Below are positions 9,666-18,335 of a stretch of 64,000 nt of DNA, one piece after another; positions within the stretch are counted from its first letter, which is position 1; each line of letters opens with the position of its first letter. Under the pieces are notes generated by a model. It was not told the origin of the DNA. It did not search any database and saw only the letters and a program-made list of their open reading frames with translations. The stretch is from assembly GCF_010692725.1 (NCBI RefSeq), contig NZ_JAAFZB010000095.1:186001-250000 (forward strand), read 5' to 3'. The translations under genes were made by a program, and so were the position numbers. Source of the stretch: Flavihumibacter soli. GTDB taxonomy: Bacteria; Bacteroidota; Bacteroidia; Sphingobacteriales; Sphingobacteriaceae.

Positions 9666-10343
9666 ATGAAGATCCTTCTGGTTGCCGCCACACGCGCCGA
9701 ATGCCAACCTTTGGTTTCCCGATATGCGGACTCCCGAAACCCTGCCAGGTTAACATTGAACAACACTGAAGCCGAAATCCTCGTCACCGGTGTGGGCATG
9801 GTAGCTACCGCATTTGCTCTTGGACGACACCTGTCTGAAACGAAATATGACCTCGCCGTAAACATGGGCATTGCAGGGAGTTTTAACTTTGATCTCAGTC
9901 TTGGCGAGGTAGTTCAGATCACGCAGGATGTGTTTGCAGAACTGGGAGCCGAAGACGGCGACGATTTCCTTTCCCTGAATGAACTCGGATTTGGAGAGGT
10001 AAATCAATATGCTGTCGCCGCTCACCAGGAATCTCACAGTCCGAGGTTGAACGGAGCTAATCTCAGATCTCTTGATCAGCTTAAAAAAGTAAAGGCTATT
10101 ACGGTTAATAAGGTGCACGGCAATGAGCTAACCATTGCCCGCACCTTATCGAGGTATGACGCCCAGGTGGAAAGCATGGAAGGCGCAGCTTTCTTTTACG
10201 CGTGCAACCAGACCCAGACACCCTGCCTTCAAGTTCGCGCGATATCCAATTATGTGGAAAGGCGTAATAAGGAAAAGTGGAACATCGGGCTGGCAGTAAA
10301 GAACCTCAATGACTTTCTCTACAGCTTCCTGGCAACAGGGTAA
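9666..10343 (+). CDS. mqnB: Futalosine hydrolase
   Basis: A 225-residue nucleosidase of the phosphorylase superfamily. It cleaves futalosine to dehypoxanthine futalosine and hypoxanthine in the alternative (futalosine) menaquinone pathway. Visible are the N-terminal ILLVAATRAECQPL, the glycine-rich ITVNKVHGNE region, and the substrate-binding VESMEGAAFFYAC, where Glu and Met bind the nucleoside. The C-terminal QVRAISNYVERRNKEKWNI is typical of MqnB rather than MTA/SAH nucleosidase. The next gene, mqnD, acts later in the same pathway, which settles the assignment. A -7 box lies right at the start. Confidence 0.93.
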   Translation: MKILLVAATRAECQPLVSRYADSRNPARLTLNNTEAEILVTGVGMVATAFALGRHLSETKYDLAVNMGIAGSFNFDLSLGEVVQITQDVFAELGAEDGDDFLSLNELGFGEVNQYAVAAHQESHSPRLNGANLRSLDQLKKVKAITVNKVHGNELTIARTLSRYDAQVESMEGAAFFYACNQTQTPCLQVRAISNYVERRNKEKWNIGLAVKNLNDFLYSFLATG

Positions 10344-10362
10344 TTAGCTGGCCATCATATAT

Positions 10363-10397
10363 ATCTAAATACTAAGTACTACCTACTAAATACTAAC
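10363..10397 (+). repeat. Heptamer tandem tract between mqnB and mqnD
   Basis: Five consecutive 7-bp units fill the gap just before mqnD: ATCTAAA, TACTAAG, TACTACC, TACTAAA and TACTAAC. The last ends two bases before the mqnD ATG. Four of the five units contain TAA. The tract replaces any visible ribosome binding site. Confidence 0.85.
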
Positions 10398-10399
10398 CA

Positions 10400-11245
10400 A
10401 TGACCCTCACGCTAGGCTTTTCTCCCTGTCCCAACGATACCTTCATATTCGATGCCCTCATCCATCATAAGATAGATACCGAAGGTCTTGAATTTGAGGT
10501 CCTCTTTGATGACGTCGAGACCCTGAACAATAAGGCGCTCAGGCAGGAACTTGATATTACCAAACTCAGCTATCATGCCTATGCGTATGTTACGGATAAC
10601 TATGTGCTGCTCGATTCGGGAAGTGCATTGGGCTTTGGCGTGGGACCTTTACTTATCTGTAAGGATGAGCGCTTCACCGACTCGTCTTTCCTGCTGAAAA
10701 ATATCGCCGATTTCCGAATCGGAATTCCGGGTAAGTACACAACCGCGAACTTTCTTCTCAGCCTGGCCTATCCGGAAGCTCTCAAGAAAACTGAACTTGT
10801 CTTTTCCGATATCGAAAATGCGGTCCTGGATGGTCGCATTGATATCGGGCTCATCATACATGAAAACCGATTTACCTACCAGGATAAGGGACTTCATAAG
10901 ATCATGGACCTGGGAGAGTTCTGGGAAGACCTGACGAGCTCACCAATACCCTTAGGCGGGATCATGATCAAACGCGCTTTACCCGAAGAACTAAAGCATA
11001 AGGTTAACCGGGTCATCCGCCGCAGCGTGGAGTTTGCATTTGCCAATCCAAAATCGGGTATCGATTTCATCCGTTCACACTCACAGGAAATGAGTGAAGA
11101 GGTCATGTATAAACACATAGAATTGTATGTGAACAAATACTCGGTTGACTTAGGTGAGGAGGGCCGGAAAGCTGTAACCGTCCTCTTCGAAGGGGCTGTC
11201 AAACTCGATATCATCCCGGAGCCAAAAGAAAACTTATTCTTATAA
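10400..11245 (+). CDS. mqnD: 1,4-dihydroxy-6-naphthoate synthase
   Basis: A 281-residue MqnD, which turns cyclic dehypoxanthine futalosine into 1,4-dihydroxy-6-naphthoate, the naphthoquinone ring of menaquinone. It has the periplasmic-binding-protein-like fold of the MqnA/MqnD family. The N-terminal LGFSPCPNDTFIFDALIHHKID is diagnostic, followed by LDITKLSYHAYAYV, GPLLI, GIPGKYTTANFLLSLAYP and LGLIIHENRFTY-like segments. It lies 56 bp after mqnB, with a heptamer tract between them. No mqnA, mqnC or mqnE is in the window, so the pathway is split across the genome. Confidence 0.95.
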   Translation: MTLTLGFSPCPNDTFIFDALIHHKIDTEGLEFEVLFDDVETLNNKALRQELDITKLSYHAYAYVTDNYVLLDSGSALGFGVGPLLICKDERFTDSSFLLKNIADFRIGIPGKYTTANFLLSLAYPEALKKTELVFSDIENAVLDGRIDIGLIIHENRFTYQDKGLHKIMDLGEFWEDLTSSPIPLGGIMIKRALPEELKHKVNRVIRRSVEFAFANPKSGIDFIRSHSQEMSEEVMYKHIELYVNKYSVDLGEEGRKAVTVLFEGAVKLDIIPEPKENLFL

Positions 11246-11303
11246 TTGTAACCGATGTTCAGGCCCTGCATTGCAGGACTTTTTCAGGAAAATCAAAATC
11301 ATT

Positions 11304-12269
11304 ATGATCATTATCACCGGTGCGGCAGGTTTTATCGGGAGTTGTATAGTTCAGAAACTGAACGAAGAAGGTTATTACGACCTCGTTCTCGTCGACGACT
11401 TTTCAAACCCTGAAAAGAACAAAAATTTTGAAGGAAAGAGATTTTCAAAGCAAGTTCACCGAGATGATTTCCCATCATGGCTCCGCAGCAACCAGCTACA
11501 CGTTCAGTTTGTATTCCATATAGGTGCCCGCACGGACACCACCGAGTTCGATGTCGAATTATTTAACAAGCTCAATCTTGACTATACCAAAGAGCTCTGG
11601 AATATTTGCGTGGAATTTGGATTGCCATTCGTCTACGCATCGTCTGCGGCTACCTACGGGCTTGGTGAACAGGGTTATGATGATGATGAATCAAAGATTC
11701 CCTTGCTGAAGCCACTAAACCCTTATGGTGATTCGAAGAACGAATTTGATAAGTGGGCGCTGGATCAGGAACGCAAACCTTACTTCTGGGCAGGGCTTAA
11801 ATTCTTCAATGTTTATGGTCCCAATGAATACCATAAAGGCCGGATGGCCTCAGTGATCATGCACACCTTTCATCAGATTAAAAAAACCGGTTCCATGAAG
11901 TTATTTAAGTCTCATAAGCCGGAGTTCAATGATGGGGAACAAATGCGTGATTTCGTTTATGTAAAGGATGTAATTAATGTTCTTTACTTCCTGATGCATC
12001 ACCGTAAAGATTCGGGCATTTACAATCTCGGTTCAGGCAAAGCAAGAACCTTTCTTGACCTTGCCACAAATACCTTTAGAGCGCTGGAAAAAGAACCGGA
12101 AATAAGCTTTATCCCCACACCCGAAGATATTCGTGAGACGTACCAGTATTTTACTGAGGCCCGGATGGAAAAACTCCAGTCAATCGGTTACACACAGGCC
12201 TTTCATTCTCTTGAAGACGGAGTCGAAGACTACGTAAAGAACTATCTTTCGGAAGGGAAGTATTTTTAA
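11304..12269 (+). CDS. hldD: ADP-L-glycero-D-manno-heptose 6-epimerase
   Basis: A 321-residue extended-SDR epimerase that makes ADP-L-glycero-D-manno-heptose for lipopolysaccharide core. The NADP site is ITGAAGFIGS at residues 4-13. The catalytic pair is Y141 and K145 in NPYGDSKNEFDKWA, with the serine in VYASSAATYG. FFNVYGPNEYHKGRMASV and MRDFVYVKDV are typical HldD segments. I chose the ATG at 11304 because it starts directly at the Rossmann strand; an upstream in-frame ATG at 11271 would add 11 residues. It lies 58 bp after mqnD. Confidence 0.93.
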   Translation: MIIITGAAGFIGSCIVQKLNEEGYYDLVLVDDFSNPEKNKNFEGKRFSKQVHRDDFPSWLRSNQLHVQFVFHIGARTDTTEFDVELFNKLNLDYTKELWNICVEFGLPFVYASSAATYGLGEQGYDDDESKIPLLKPLNPYGDSKNEFDKWALDQERKPYFWAGLKFFNVYGPNEYHKGRMASVIMHTFHQIKKTGSMKLFKSHKPEFNDGEQMRDFVYVKDVINVLYFLMHHRKDSGIYNLGSGKARTFLDLATNTFRALEKEPEISFIPTPEDIRETYQYFTEARMEKLQSIGYTQAFHSLEDGVEDYVKNYLSEGKYF

Positions 12270-12320
12270 TTAACCCGGGAACACAGGTTCATGATGTATC
12301 GCGTCAAACCTGCAACCCGG

Positions 12321-13547
12321 TTACAGGTCATCCCTGATACTTTCAATATGCTTCACGCTTAACCTTGAGGAAATGTATGAGGCCACGACAGAAACGGTCA
12401 GCACTGTCCCTAAAACAATAACAAAATCAAGCCATTTTAACGTTACCGGGTATGAATCCGTAATTAGGTTGAAGTCGCCCATCTTAATAAAACCATATCG
12501 CTGCTGCAGTATGCAGAAAAGGTAGCCGACTATCAGGCCGCCCACGCATCCCAGCATCGATATCATCATCCCTTCAATAAAGAATATCCCCCTTATCAGG
12601 TTGCGGTTTGCTCCCAGGCTGCTTAGGATGGCGATATCCTTACGTTTATCGATCACAAGCATGGTCAGTGAACCGATAATATTGAAAATGGCAATAACCA
12701 ATACAAAGGTCAGGATCAGGAAAATAGCCAGCTTCTCCGTGTAAAGGATCTTATACAAAAGCTGATTCTGCTGACCGCGATTTTTCACCACGTAGCCTTT
12801 CCCAAGACTCTTCTCGATTTCCTTATGGATCTTTTCAATGGGAGATCCGGTTTTATAGTTGATCTCAATTAAAGATACCTGCTTCTCCTCGTTCAACAGG
12901 TTTCGCGCAAACCTAAGCGGGACGATCACAAGGTTATCGAGTTCCTGCTGCGATTGTATTACGCCTGCAGGATAAATGGTCGTAATATTAAACTCCTCTG
13001 CCGGATTAACTGAGTTCTGCGCTCCTTTACGGGGAGAGTAGATCTCCAAACCCCGAAGCGGGTCTTTTACATTAACCGACAAATACCGCTGTACAGCTGA
13101 ACCGATTACAGCATAATCCTCACCATCATGATTCAGGGTAAAACTGCCTTCCAGAACAGTGCTGTCGAGATTCTTTCCCTGAATAAAGCCGTCTGAGACA
13201 CCCTTCACCACGCCGATAAACTGGCCGCTTCCGTATCGTAAAAGAGCTTTCTCCTGCAGTACTTCCGCATAGTTCAGTACACGATCATCCTGCTTAATAC
13301 TTTCAAATACAGCCGCTGAGGGATCAAAGGTTTTCCCGGAAGCAGGCTCAATGCGCAATTCAGGGCTGAACGTATTATACATCGAAAGCACCAATGTTTC
13401 AAACCCATTGAACACCGATAAAATAATAATCAGGGCAGCGCTTCCAACAAACACTCCCAGCATAGAAATACCCGAAATAAAATTAATGGCATGTACCGAT
13501 TTCTTTGAAAAAAGGTACCGACGGGCTATATATAAAGAAGTATTCAA
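12321..13547 (-). CDS. LolC/LolE-type ABC transporter permease (FtsX family)
   Basis: A 408-residue inner-membrane permease of the lipoprotein-releasing (LolCE) type within the MacB/FtsX superfamily. TM1 lies at about 20-45 (FISGISMLGVFVGSAALIIIL). A large periplasmic MacB-like domain follows to about 265, then three more helices near 270-295, 320-345 and 375-395, interrupted by the conserved cytoplasmic DIAILSSLGANRNLIRGIFFIEG. Such permeases move outer-membrane lipoproteins to LolA with an LolD ATPase, which is not seen here. No ATG is available before the in-frame stop upstream, so the start is probably TTG at 13547. LolC and LolE cannot be told apart. Confidence 0.85.
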   Translation of the reverse strand: MNTSLYIARRYLFSKKSVHAINFISGISMLGVFVGSAALIIILSVFNGFETLVLSMYNTFSPELRIEPASGKTFDPSAAVFESIKQDDRVLNYAEVLQEKALLRYGSGQFIGVVKGVSDGFIQGKNLDSTVLEGSFTLNHDGEDYAVIGSAVQRYLSVNVKDPLRGLEIYSPRKGAQNSVNPAEEFNITTIYPAGVIQSQQELDNLVIVPLRFARNLLNEEKQVSLIEINYKTGSPIEKIHKEIEKSLGKGYVVKNRGQQNQLLYKILYTEKLAIFLILTFVLVIAIFNIIGSLTMLVIDKRKDIAILSSLGANRNLIRGIFFIEGMMISMLGCVGGLIVGYLFCILQQRYGFIKMGDFNLITDSYPVTLKWLDFVIVLGTVLTVSVVASYISSRLSVKHIESIRDDL

Positions 13548-13592
13548 TTTCAGCGGTTCAGGTATGGTTTAATTAGTTCGGGATCACTCAGC

Positions 13593-14231
13593 CTAGCTTA
13601 AAAAGGGATTATGCTTTTTTTCAAATCCTATAGAAGTGGACTGACCGTGCCCGGGATATACCTTACAATCATCCGACAAGACAAAGAGTTTCTCTTTTAT
13701 ACTGCGGATAAGCTGTTCATAGTTTCCTCCCGGAAGGTCCGTGCGACCAATACTTTGGTGGAAAAGAACATCCCCCGCGATAAGGAAGTTATCATCGGCG
13801 CTATAAAAACAAAGGTGCGCAGGGGAATGCCCCGGTGCAAAAATGATCTCCAGGCTGCTGCTGCCAAACGTAACAACACCGCTTTCTGGCAGGTAAACTT
13901 CAGGCAGCGGAGATACTTCGTAACGCATACCCATTGACGGGGCGTAAGCTACCACTGAGTTCAACAGTAGTTCTTCGCCTTTATGAAATTGGGGAAGCAA
14001 TCCATATGTATCGTATACAAACTTGTTACCAAGTACATGATCGATATGACAATGTGTATTCAGCAGCAGAACCGGTTTCAGCTTGTGTTCTGCAATAAAC
14101 TTCAGAACTGCATTCTGTTCTTCACCAGAATACATACCGGGATCAATAATGACGCATTCAAGCGTCTCATCAAAAAGGATATAGGCGTTTTCCTGATACG
14201 GATTGCAGGTAAATGATTTTACTTGGATCAT
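13593..14231 (-). CDS. Metallo-beta-lactamase fold hydrolase (glyoxalase II-like)
   Basis: A 212-residue MBL-fold hydrolase. The metal site is H60, H62, D64 and H65 in NTHCHIDHVLG, followed by the His in APGHSPAHLCFY, the Asp in LIAGDVLFHQSIGRTD and the His in YPGHGQSTSIG. This pattern is that of the YcbL/glyoxalase II-like group, hydrolysing thioesters or related substrates in the cytoplasm. I used the ATG at 14231 rather than a TTG six bases upstream. It follows gldD in the same direction, separated by about 65 bp that include a heptamer tract. The substrate is unknown. Confidence 0.88.
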   Translation of the reverse strand: MIQVKSFTCNPYQENAYILFDETLECVIIDPGMYSGEEQNAVLKFIAEHKLKPVLLLNTHCHIDHVLGNKFVYDTYGLLPQFHKGEELLLNSVVAYAPSMGMRYEVSPLPEVYLPESGVVTFGSSSLEIIFAPGHSPAHLCFYSADDNFLIAGDVLFHQSIGRTDLPGGNYEQLIRSIKEKLFVLSDDCKVYPGHGQSTSIGFEKKHNPFLS

Positions 14232-14273
14232 CCCCAAAAGTAATTGTTTGAAGTGACATCCTGTGGCCCGCGG

Positions 14274-14301
14274 ATCTCAATACTCAAATCTCACATCTCA
14301 A
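14274..14301 (-). repeat. Heptamer tandem tract overlapping the gldD stop codon
   Basis: Four consecutive 7-bp units, read on the minus strand as TTGAGAT, GTGAGAT, TTGAGTA and TTGAGAT. The first unit contains the gldD TGA stop codon, so the tract starts inside the gene end and runs into the gap before the MBL gene. Confidence 0.85.
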
Positions 14302-14885
14302 ATCTGGTCCGCCCACCTGAAAGACCGGATCATGACGTCAATATCCTTCTTCACAAAGTCAAGCACAGGTTGTATAGAGTCGAGCCGTGGCTGTTCGTTG
14401 AAGTAAAGAGCGCCGCGAATATAATTTTTAGAACTGTCGGTGAGGAAAAACTGAACCGGCGAAGCGGCGTTTCCGTCAATAGTATAATAGATACCATAGA
14501 CTTTCTTTTCCGGTATTGAGATGATAGATTCGTCTATCGCAGTTGCTTTAACAGTATGCTTAAAGACAAAAGTATGCGCGTCTTCAATAAGTTCGTTAAA
14601 CTGTGCCTTCGAACGGATAGGTTGATAACTCAGATGGATCCGGCCGTTAAACCCGGTATAAACGACGTCCTTCCAGCATGGCTTTGCGTCACGGGCACTG
14701 TCTGTAACTACGCTGGCGTAGACGGGATAATCAAATTCAAACGGACACTCACCGTTATAAGACTGGTATTTTTTGTCCGGGAGGTCGATCTTGAAATATC
14801 CCCGTGGCTTTGGGCTATAGTCATTCCCGCATGCTGTGACCAGGAAACCGAAAATGGAAAGTGCATAAAACAGTGCTCTTCTCAT
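14298..14885 (-). CDS. gldD: Gliding motility lipoprotein GldD
   Basis: A 195-residue lipoprotein of the GldD family, needed for gliding and type IX secretion in Flavobacterium johnsoniae. The signal peptide ends in the lipobox VTAC, with C19 as the lipidated residue. GldD signatures follow: YSPKPRGYFKIDLPDKKY, CPFEFDYPVYA and the CW..V segment, then GRIHLSYQPI. The ATG at 14885 overlaps the aroE stop by one base (TAATG), implying translational coupling; a start 12 bp upstream is possible but less good as a signal peptide. A T9SS cargo gene at 26298 shows the system is in use. Confidence 0.93.
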   Translation of the reverse strand: MRRALFYALSIFGFLVTACGNDYSPKPRGYFKIDLPDKKYQSYNGECPFEFDYPVYASVVTDSARDAKPCWKDVVYTGFNGRIHLSYQPIRSKAQFNELIEDAHTFVFKHTVKATAIDESIISIPEKKVYGIYYTIDGNAASPVQFFLTDSSKNYIRGALYFNEQPRLDSIQPVLDFVKKDIDVMIRSFRWADQI

Positions 14886-15664
14886 TATTGATTCCATATA
14901 TCCCAGGACTTCTCTGCCTGCAGGTGCAGCATTTCCAGTCCGTTCTTAATGCTTGCACCATGCTCTCTGCCACGGCGCAGAAATTCCGTTTCTGTAGGAT
15001 TATACACCAGGTCGTAGAGCAAATGTCTGGAGGTCAACAGTTCGTACGGGATATCAGGACTAGCCTCTACATTGGGGTAAGTCCCGACCGGAGTAGTATT
15101 GATGATCAGGAAAGTCTCCCTGATGAGCTCGTCGGTCACCTGCTGGTAGCTAAGCTGCTTTTTTATAGCCCGGCGGGAGACATGCTTATATGCGATCCCA
15201 AGTTTATTTAACACATAGGCAACGGCTCTTGCCGCACCACCTGCGCCAAGGATCAATGCTTTGGAGTGATGTTTTTTCAGCAGGGGTTTCAACGAGGTTT
15301 CAAAGCCATAGGCATCGGTATTGTATCCCTCGAGCCGTACCTGCAATGAAGACAACTCTCCTGAAAAAAATGCTTCCACCGGATGTTGATTCACGATCTT
15401 AATGCAGTTGACGGCATCAATCGCTTTGGCGGCAGGATCCAGTTTATCCAGATAATAGAGTACACCGATCTTGTGGGGAACAGTTACATTCAGCCCGCAG
15501 AGATCCGGATTAGCCTTAATCAGTTCGGGAAGATCACTCAGATTTTGAAGCGGAAAGGCTTCATACACATAATCTTCATAACCTTCCCTTTCAAACTTTT
15601 CCTTGAAATATTTTTCCGAAAAAGAATGTGTTAAAGGATATCCAATTAAGCCAAATTTCTTCAT
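14885..15664 (-). CDS. aroE: Shikimate dehydrogenase
   Basis: A 259-residue AroE, the NADPH-dependent reduction of 3-dehydroshikimate to shikimate in aromatic amino acid and folate precursor synthesis. Evidence is the substrate-binding LIGYPLTHSFSEKYF at the start, catalytic Lys in NVTVPHK, and the NADP loop LILGAGGAARAVAYVL. The later INTTPVGTYPN and DLVYNPTETEFLRRG segments also fit. Length is typical. It overlaps gldD by one base and is followed by the MBL gene, so aroE-gldD-MBL probably form one transcript. No other aro genes are nearby. Confidence 0.96.
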   Translation of the reverse strand: MKKFGLIGYPLTHSFSEKYFKEKFEREGYEDYVYEAFPLQNLSDLPELIKANPDLCGLNVTVPHKIGVLYYLDKLDPAAKAIDAVNCIKIVNQHPVEAFFSGELSSLQVRLEGYNTDAYGFETSLKPLLKKHHSKALILGAGGAARAVAYVLNKLGIAYKHVSRRAIKKQLSYQQVTDELIRETFLIINTTPVGTYPNVEASPDIPYELLTSRHLLYDLVYNPTETEFLRRGREHGASIKNGLEMLHLQAEKSWDIWNQ

Positions 15665-15842
15665 GGCAATGTTTTGTTTTTATAGGCAATGAACCTCGCC
15701 CGCTTAATCGAGCTCATTCTGAATGCCGGCTGCTTTCTTAGTAATCCTGGTCAAATATAAGATTCTCCGCTTCAGGCTGCTTCGCAGCATGTAAAGCTTC
15801 AATTCTTCAAGTTGCAGGACGCAACAAATGAACCAGCAGGAC

Positions 15843-16613
15843 TTAAACTTGTTTTAAATCCAGGAAATGATCGAAAGTATCGCTGCGTAATCCAAGGCGT
15901 AAAGTCTCAACAGGGATAACATCTGCAGGAGCGATATTGCCTAAATTGATATTTGTGCCGATAAGCTTAATGAACCAAACCTGCTGTGCTTTCTGCGGAG
16001 CTTCCCAGATAATTGTCTCCTCCGGGATCTGGGTAAGGATCTCATCTACCAAACCCTGACGAACTTCGCCTGAATCACGATAGATCCCAACATTTCCACT
16101 TTCACGGGCTTCCGCTATCACTTTCCACGATCCCGCCTCTATTTCAGCTTTCATCAATGCGATCCACTTGTAAGGAGCAAGTATTTTAGCTGCATCCTTC
16201 GATCCTACTTCCGAAATAACCGTAACCTGTTCCTTTAGCTTACTGATATAACTGCATTTTTCTTCGTGTTCGATTGTAATTGAGCCGTCGGAAACTTCTG
16301 CGTATTCCATGCCGTATTTGTCAAGTACCCGGCGGTAATCATCAAACTGGTTACGAATAATAAACGCTTCAAACAGGGTACCTCCGAAATACACAGGGAT
16401 TCCCGCATCGCGGTATATTTTTAGCTTTTTATCTAAGTTCGGAGTGACAAAAGAAGTAGACCAGCCAAGTTTAACAATATCAGTATGCGGGCCGGCTACT
16501 TCTAAAAAATCTTCTATCTGACGGATGCTAAGCCCTTTATCCATGACCATAGTTAAGCCATGCTGACGAGGCTTCTGGCTACGTTCAGGAATATTTTTTA
16601 ACAAATAATTCAT
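15843..16613 (-). CDS. comA: Phosphosulfolactate synthase (ComA family)
   Basis: A 256-residue TIM-barrel protein of the PSL synthase family, which adds sulfite to phosphoenolpyruvate to make phosphosulfolactate. In archaea this starts coenzyme M synthesis. Family segments seen are GLTMVMDKGLS, IVKLGWSTSFV, YFGGTLFEAF, YAEVSDGSITIEHEEK and ITEVGSKD-like VISEVGSKDAAK. A role in sulfonate synthesis, for instance for the sulfonolipids of this phylum, is my inference. It stands alone between the TPR gene and aroE; no comB, comC or comDE homologues are seen. Confidence 0.88.
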   Translation of the reverse strand: MNYLLKNIPERSQKPRQHGLTMVMDKGLSIRQIEDFLEVAGPHTDIVKLGWSTSFVTPNLDKKLKIYRDAGIPVYFGGTLFEAFIIRNQFDDYRRVLDKYGMEYAEVSDGSITIEHEEKCSYISKLKEQVTVISEVGSKDAAKILAPYKWIALMKAEIEAGSWKVIAEARESGNVGIYRDSGEVRQGLVDEILTQIPEETIIWEAPQKAQQVWFIKLIGTNINLGNIAPADVIPVETLRLGLRSDTFDHFLDLKQV

Positions 16614-16672
16614 GCTGCAAATCTCAAAAAAAAAATCAGAAACCCAACACCATTTTTCGGAGGCCGCAGCGC

Positions 16673-18076
16673 TTACCGGGTATAGCGGTTTATTATGTCT
16701 ATTATGATCTTGTTGTCCTGCAATTGCGGAAGATATTCAAATAAGATAAAGTGCTTATCCGGGTCTGTATTCAAGGCAGTTTCAAGGAAAGTCAATGCTT
16801 CATTGTATTGTCCGCCGGCAAACTGGTAAGCCACCATACGGTAATAGAGCTCCGCGGCATCCGGATTATTTTTGATGCCTTCTGAGATCGTTTCAACCGC
16901 CTGTTCAAGTTTATCCTGTTCAAATAAAATGGATGAATAGTCCAGCCAGGCCTCTATATCAACCGGATTTAACTCAACTACCTTCTCATAGGCTTTCTCC
17001 GACTCTTCCAGTTGTTTCAGCTTATACTGCGCATCCGCGATGGCGAACCAATAGTCGGGATTCGTGTCGTCGAGATCGAGTGCTTTTTTATAAAAGTGCA
17101 ATGACTCAAAGTAACGCTCTTCAAAGTCGAGTGTTACACCTATACCGAACCAAGCGTCTGATTGCTTCGGATCAAGCTTGACGGATTTTTTATAGAATGA
17201 ACGGGCCTCGTCCATCTTCTCCAGCTTCTCGTAGCATTCGCCGATAGCGCAGTAAGTATCTCCGCTCGGTGGTTCGTACTCAAACGTCTGCTTATAAACA
17301 CCGATCGCTTCCGAAAACCGGTCGAGATGTACCAGGGCGTTACCCTTATTGAAATAGGCAGAGGCAAAATTATCTTTGATCAGGATGGCATAATCGTAGG
17401 CATCGATAGCCTTCTCGAACATTTCCATCTTATTTAACGCATTGCCCAGATTATACCAGGCGGCATATGAATAGGGCTCGTTGTCAATGTATTGCTCGTA
17501 GAACCGGATGCTTTCCTCCTGCTTGTCTAGCACATCGTAGCAGAATGCCAACTCATAAAGCGCATCCTGGTTCTCCATGTTTTGCCGCAGACACAACTTC
17601 AGATAACTTACAGCACTGTCATAATCACCCATGTTCTGGTAGATGTATGAGATGTGCAAAAGAATTTCGTCGGTGGTTTCAGCATGACTGAGAGCCTTCT
17701 CATAGTTCTCAAGCGCTTCCTGGTAACGCTCCATACCCTCGTAGATATTTCCCCGGATAGTGTAGATGTCAGCTTCGGAAGGCTCCAGCATCTCCGCCTT
17801 GATCAATGCTTCAAACGCCTTGTCAATTTGAGTGGTAGCCACATAAAGCTGGGCCTGTTTAACGAAAAATACGGCTGCAAAAGGATGCTGATTAATGGCA
17901 TATTCCGCTACCTGGAGTGCCTTTATCGGATCATTCTTCTCTATATAGTAATCTATGATATTTTCAAAAGCGAGCGAGTCAAAAAAGTACTGATCCTGAT
18001 TACGGATCATCTCTTCATAGCGCTCAACCGAAAACCGGGGATCTTCGGAAAAATCAAATTCAAAATCTTCTTCCAT
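16673..18076 (-). CDS. Tetratricopeptide repeat protein
   Basis: A 467-residue soluble protein made almost wholly of TPR repeats, about eleven 34-residue units, for instance AWYNLGNALNKMEMFEKAID and AYFNKGNALVHLDRFSEAI. It has no signal peptide or membrane helix and starts with an acidic EEDFEFDFSEDPRF segment. TPR solenoids bind other proteins; the partner is unknown here. It lies 59 bp upstream of the phosphosulfolactate synthase gene and is read in the same direction. Confidence 0.9.
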   Translation of the reverse strand: MEEDFEFDFSEDPRFSVERYEEMIRNQDQYFFDSLAFENIIDYYIEKNDPIKALQVAEYAINQHPFAAVFFVKQAQLYVATTQIDKAFEALIKAEMLEPSEADIYTIRGNIYEGMERYQEALENYEKALSHAETTDEILLHISYIYQNMGDYDSAVSYLKLCLRQNMENQDALYELAFCYDVLDKQEESIRFYEQYIDNEPYSYAAWYNLGNALNKMEMFEKAIDAYDYAILIKDNFASAYFNKGNALVHLDRFSEAIGVYKQTFEYEPPSGDTYCAIGECYEKLEKMDEARSFYKKSVKLDPKQSDAWFGIGVTLDFEERYFESLHFYKKALDLDDTNPDYWFAIADAQYKLKQLEESEKAYEKVVELNPVDIEAWLDYSSILFEQDKLEQAVETISEGIKNNPDAAELYYRMVAYQFAGGQYNEALTFLETALNTDPDKHFILFEYLPQLQDNKIIIDIINRYTR

Positions 18077-18308
18077 CTATACTTAATACGATCAAGAACG
18101 TTCGCCCGACAGGCTTTATTGAATACTCAATAAATCTGCCAGCTTAGTGTTTCAATCAATTTACCCTAAAAAATTTGTCTGTTATCTATTATTTTTCCAC
18201 ATGCCAACTTCAGGACAGCTAATGCCCTGAAAATAAATTGAATAAAATTTGAAATTTTTTATGACTCCTTTTTGAGTTACCGTGTCGACCCGCCTTTGTG
18301 GAAATGAT

Positions 18309-18316
18309 TAACTTTG
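18309..18316 (+). promoter_or_regulatory. -7 box of the ALDH7 promoter
   Basis: TAACTTTG matches TAnnTTTG exactly and lies 19 bp before the ATG at 18336, giving a leader of roughly 15 nt. No clear TTTG is seen at the -33 distance. Confidence 0.6.
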
Positions 18317-18335
18317 ACAAAAATACGAAATATTT

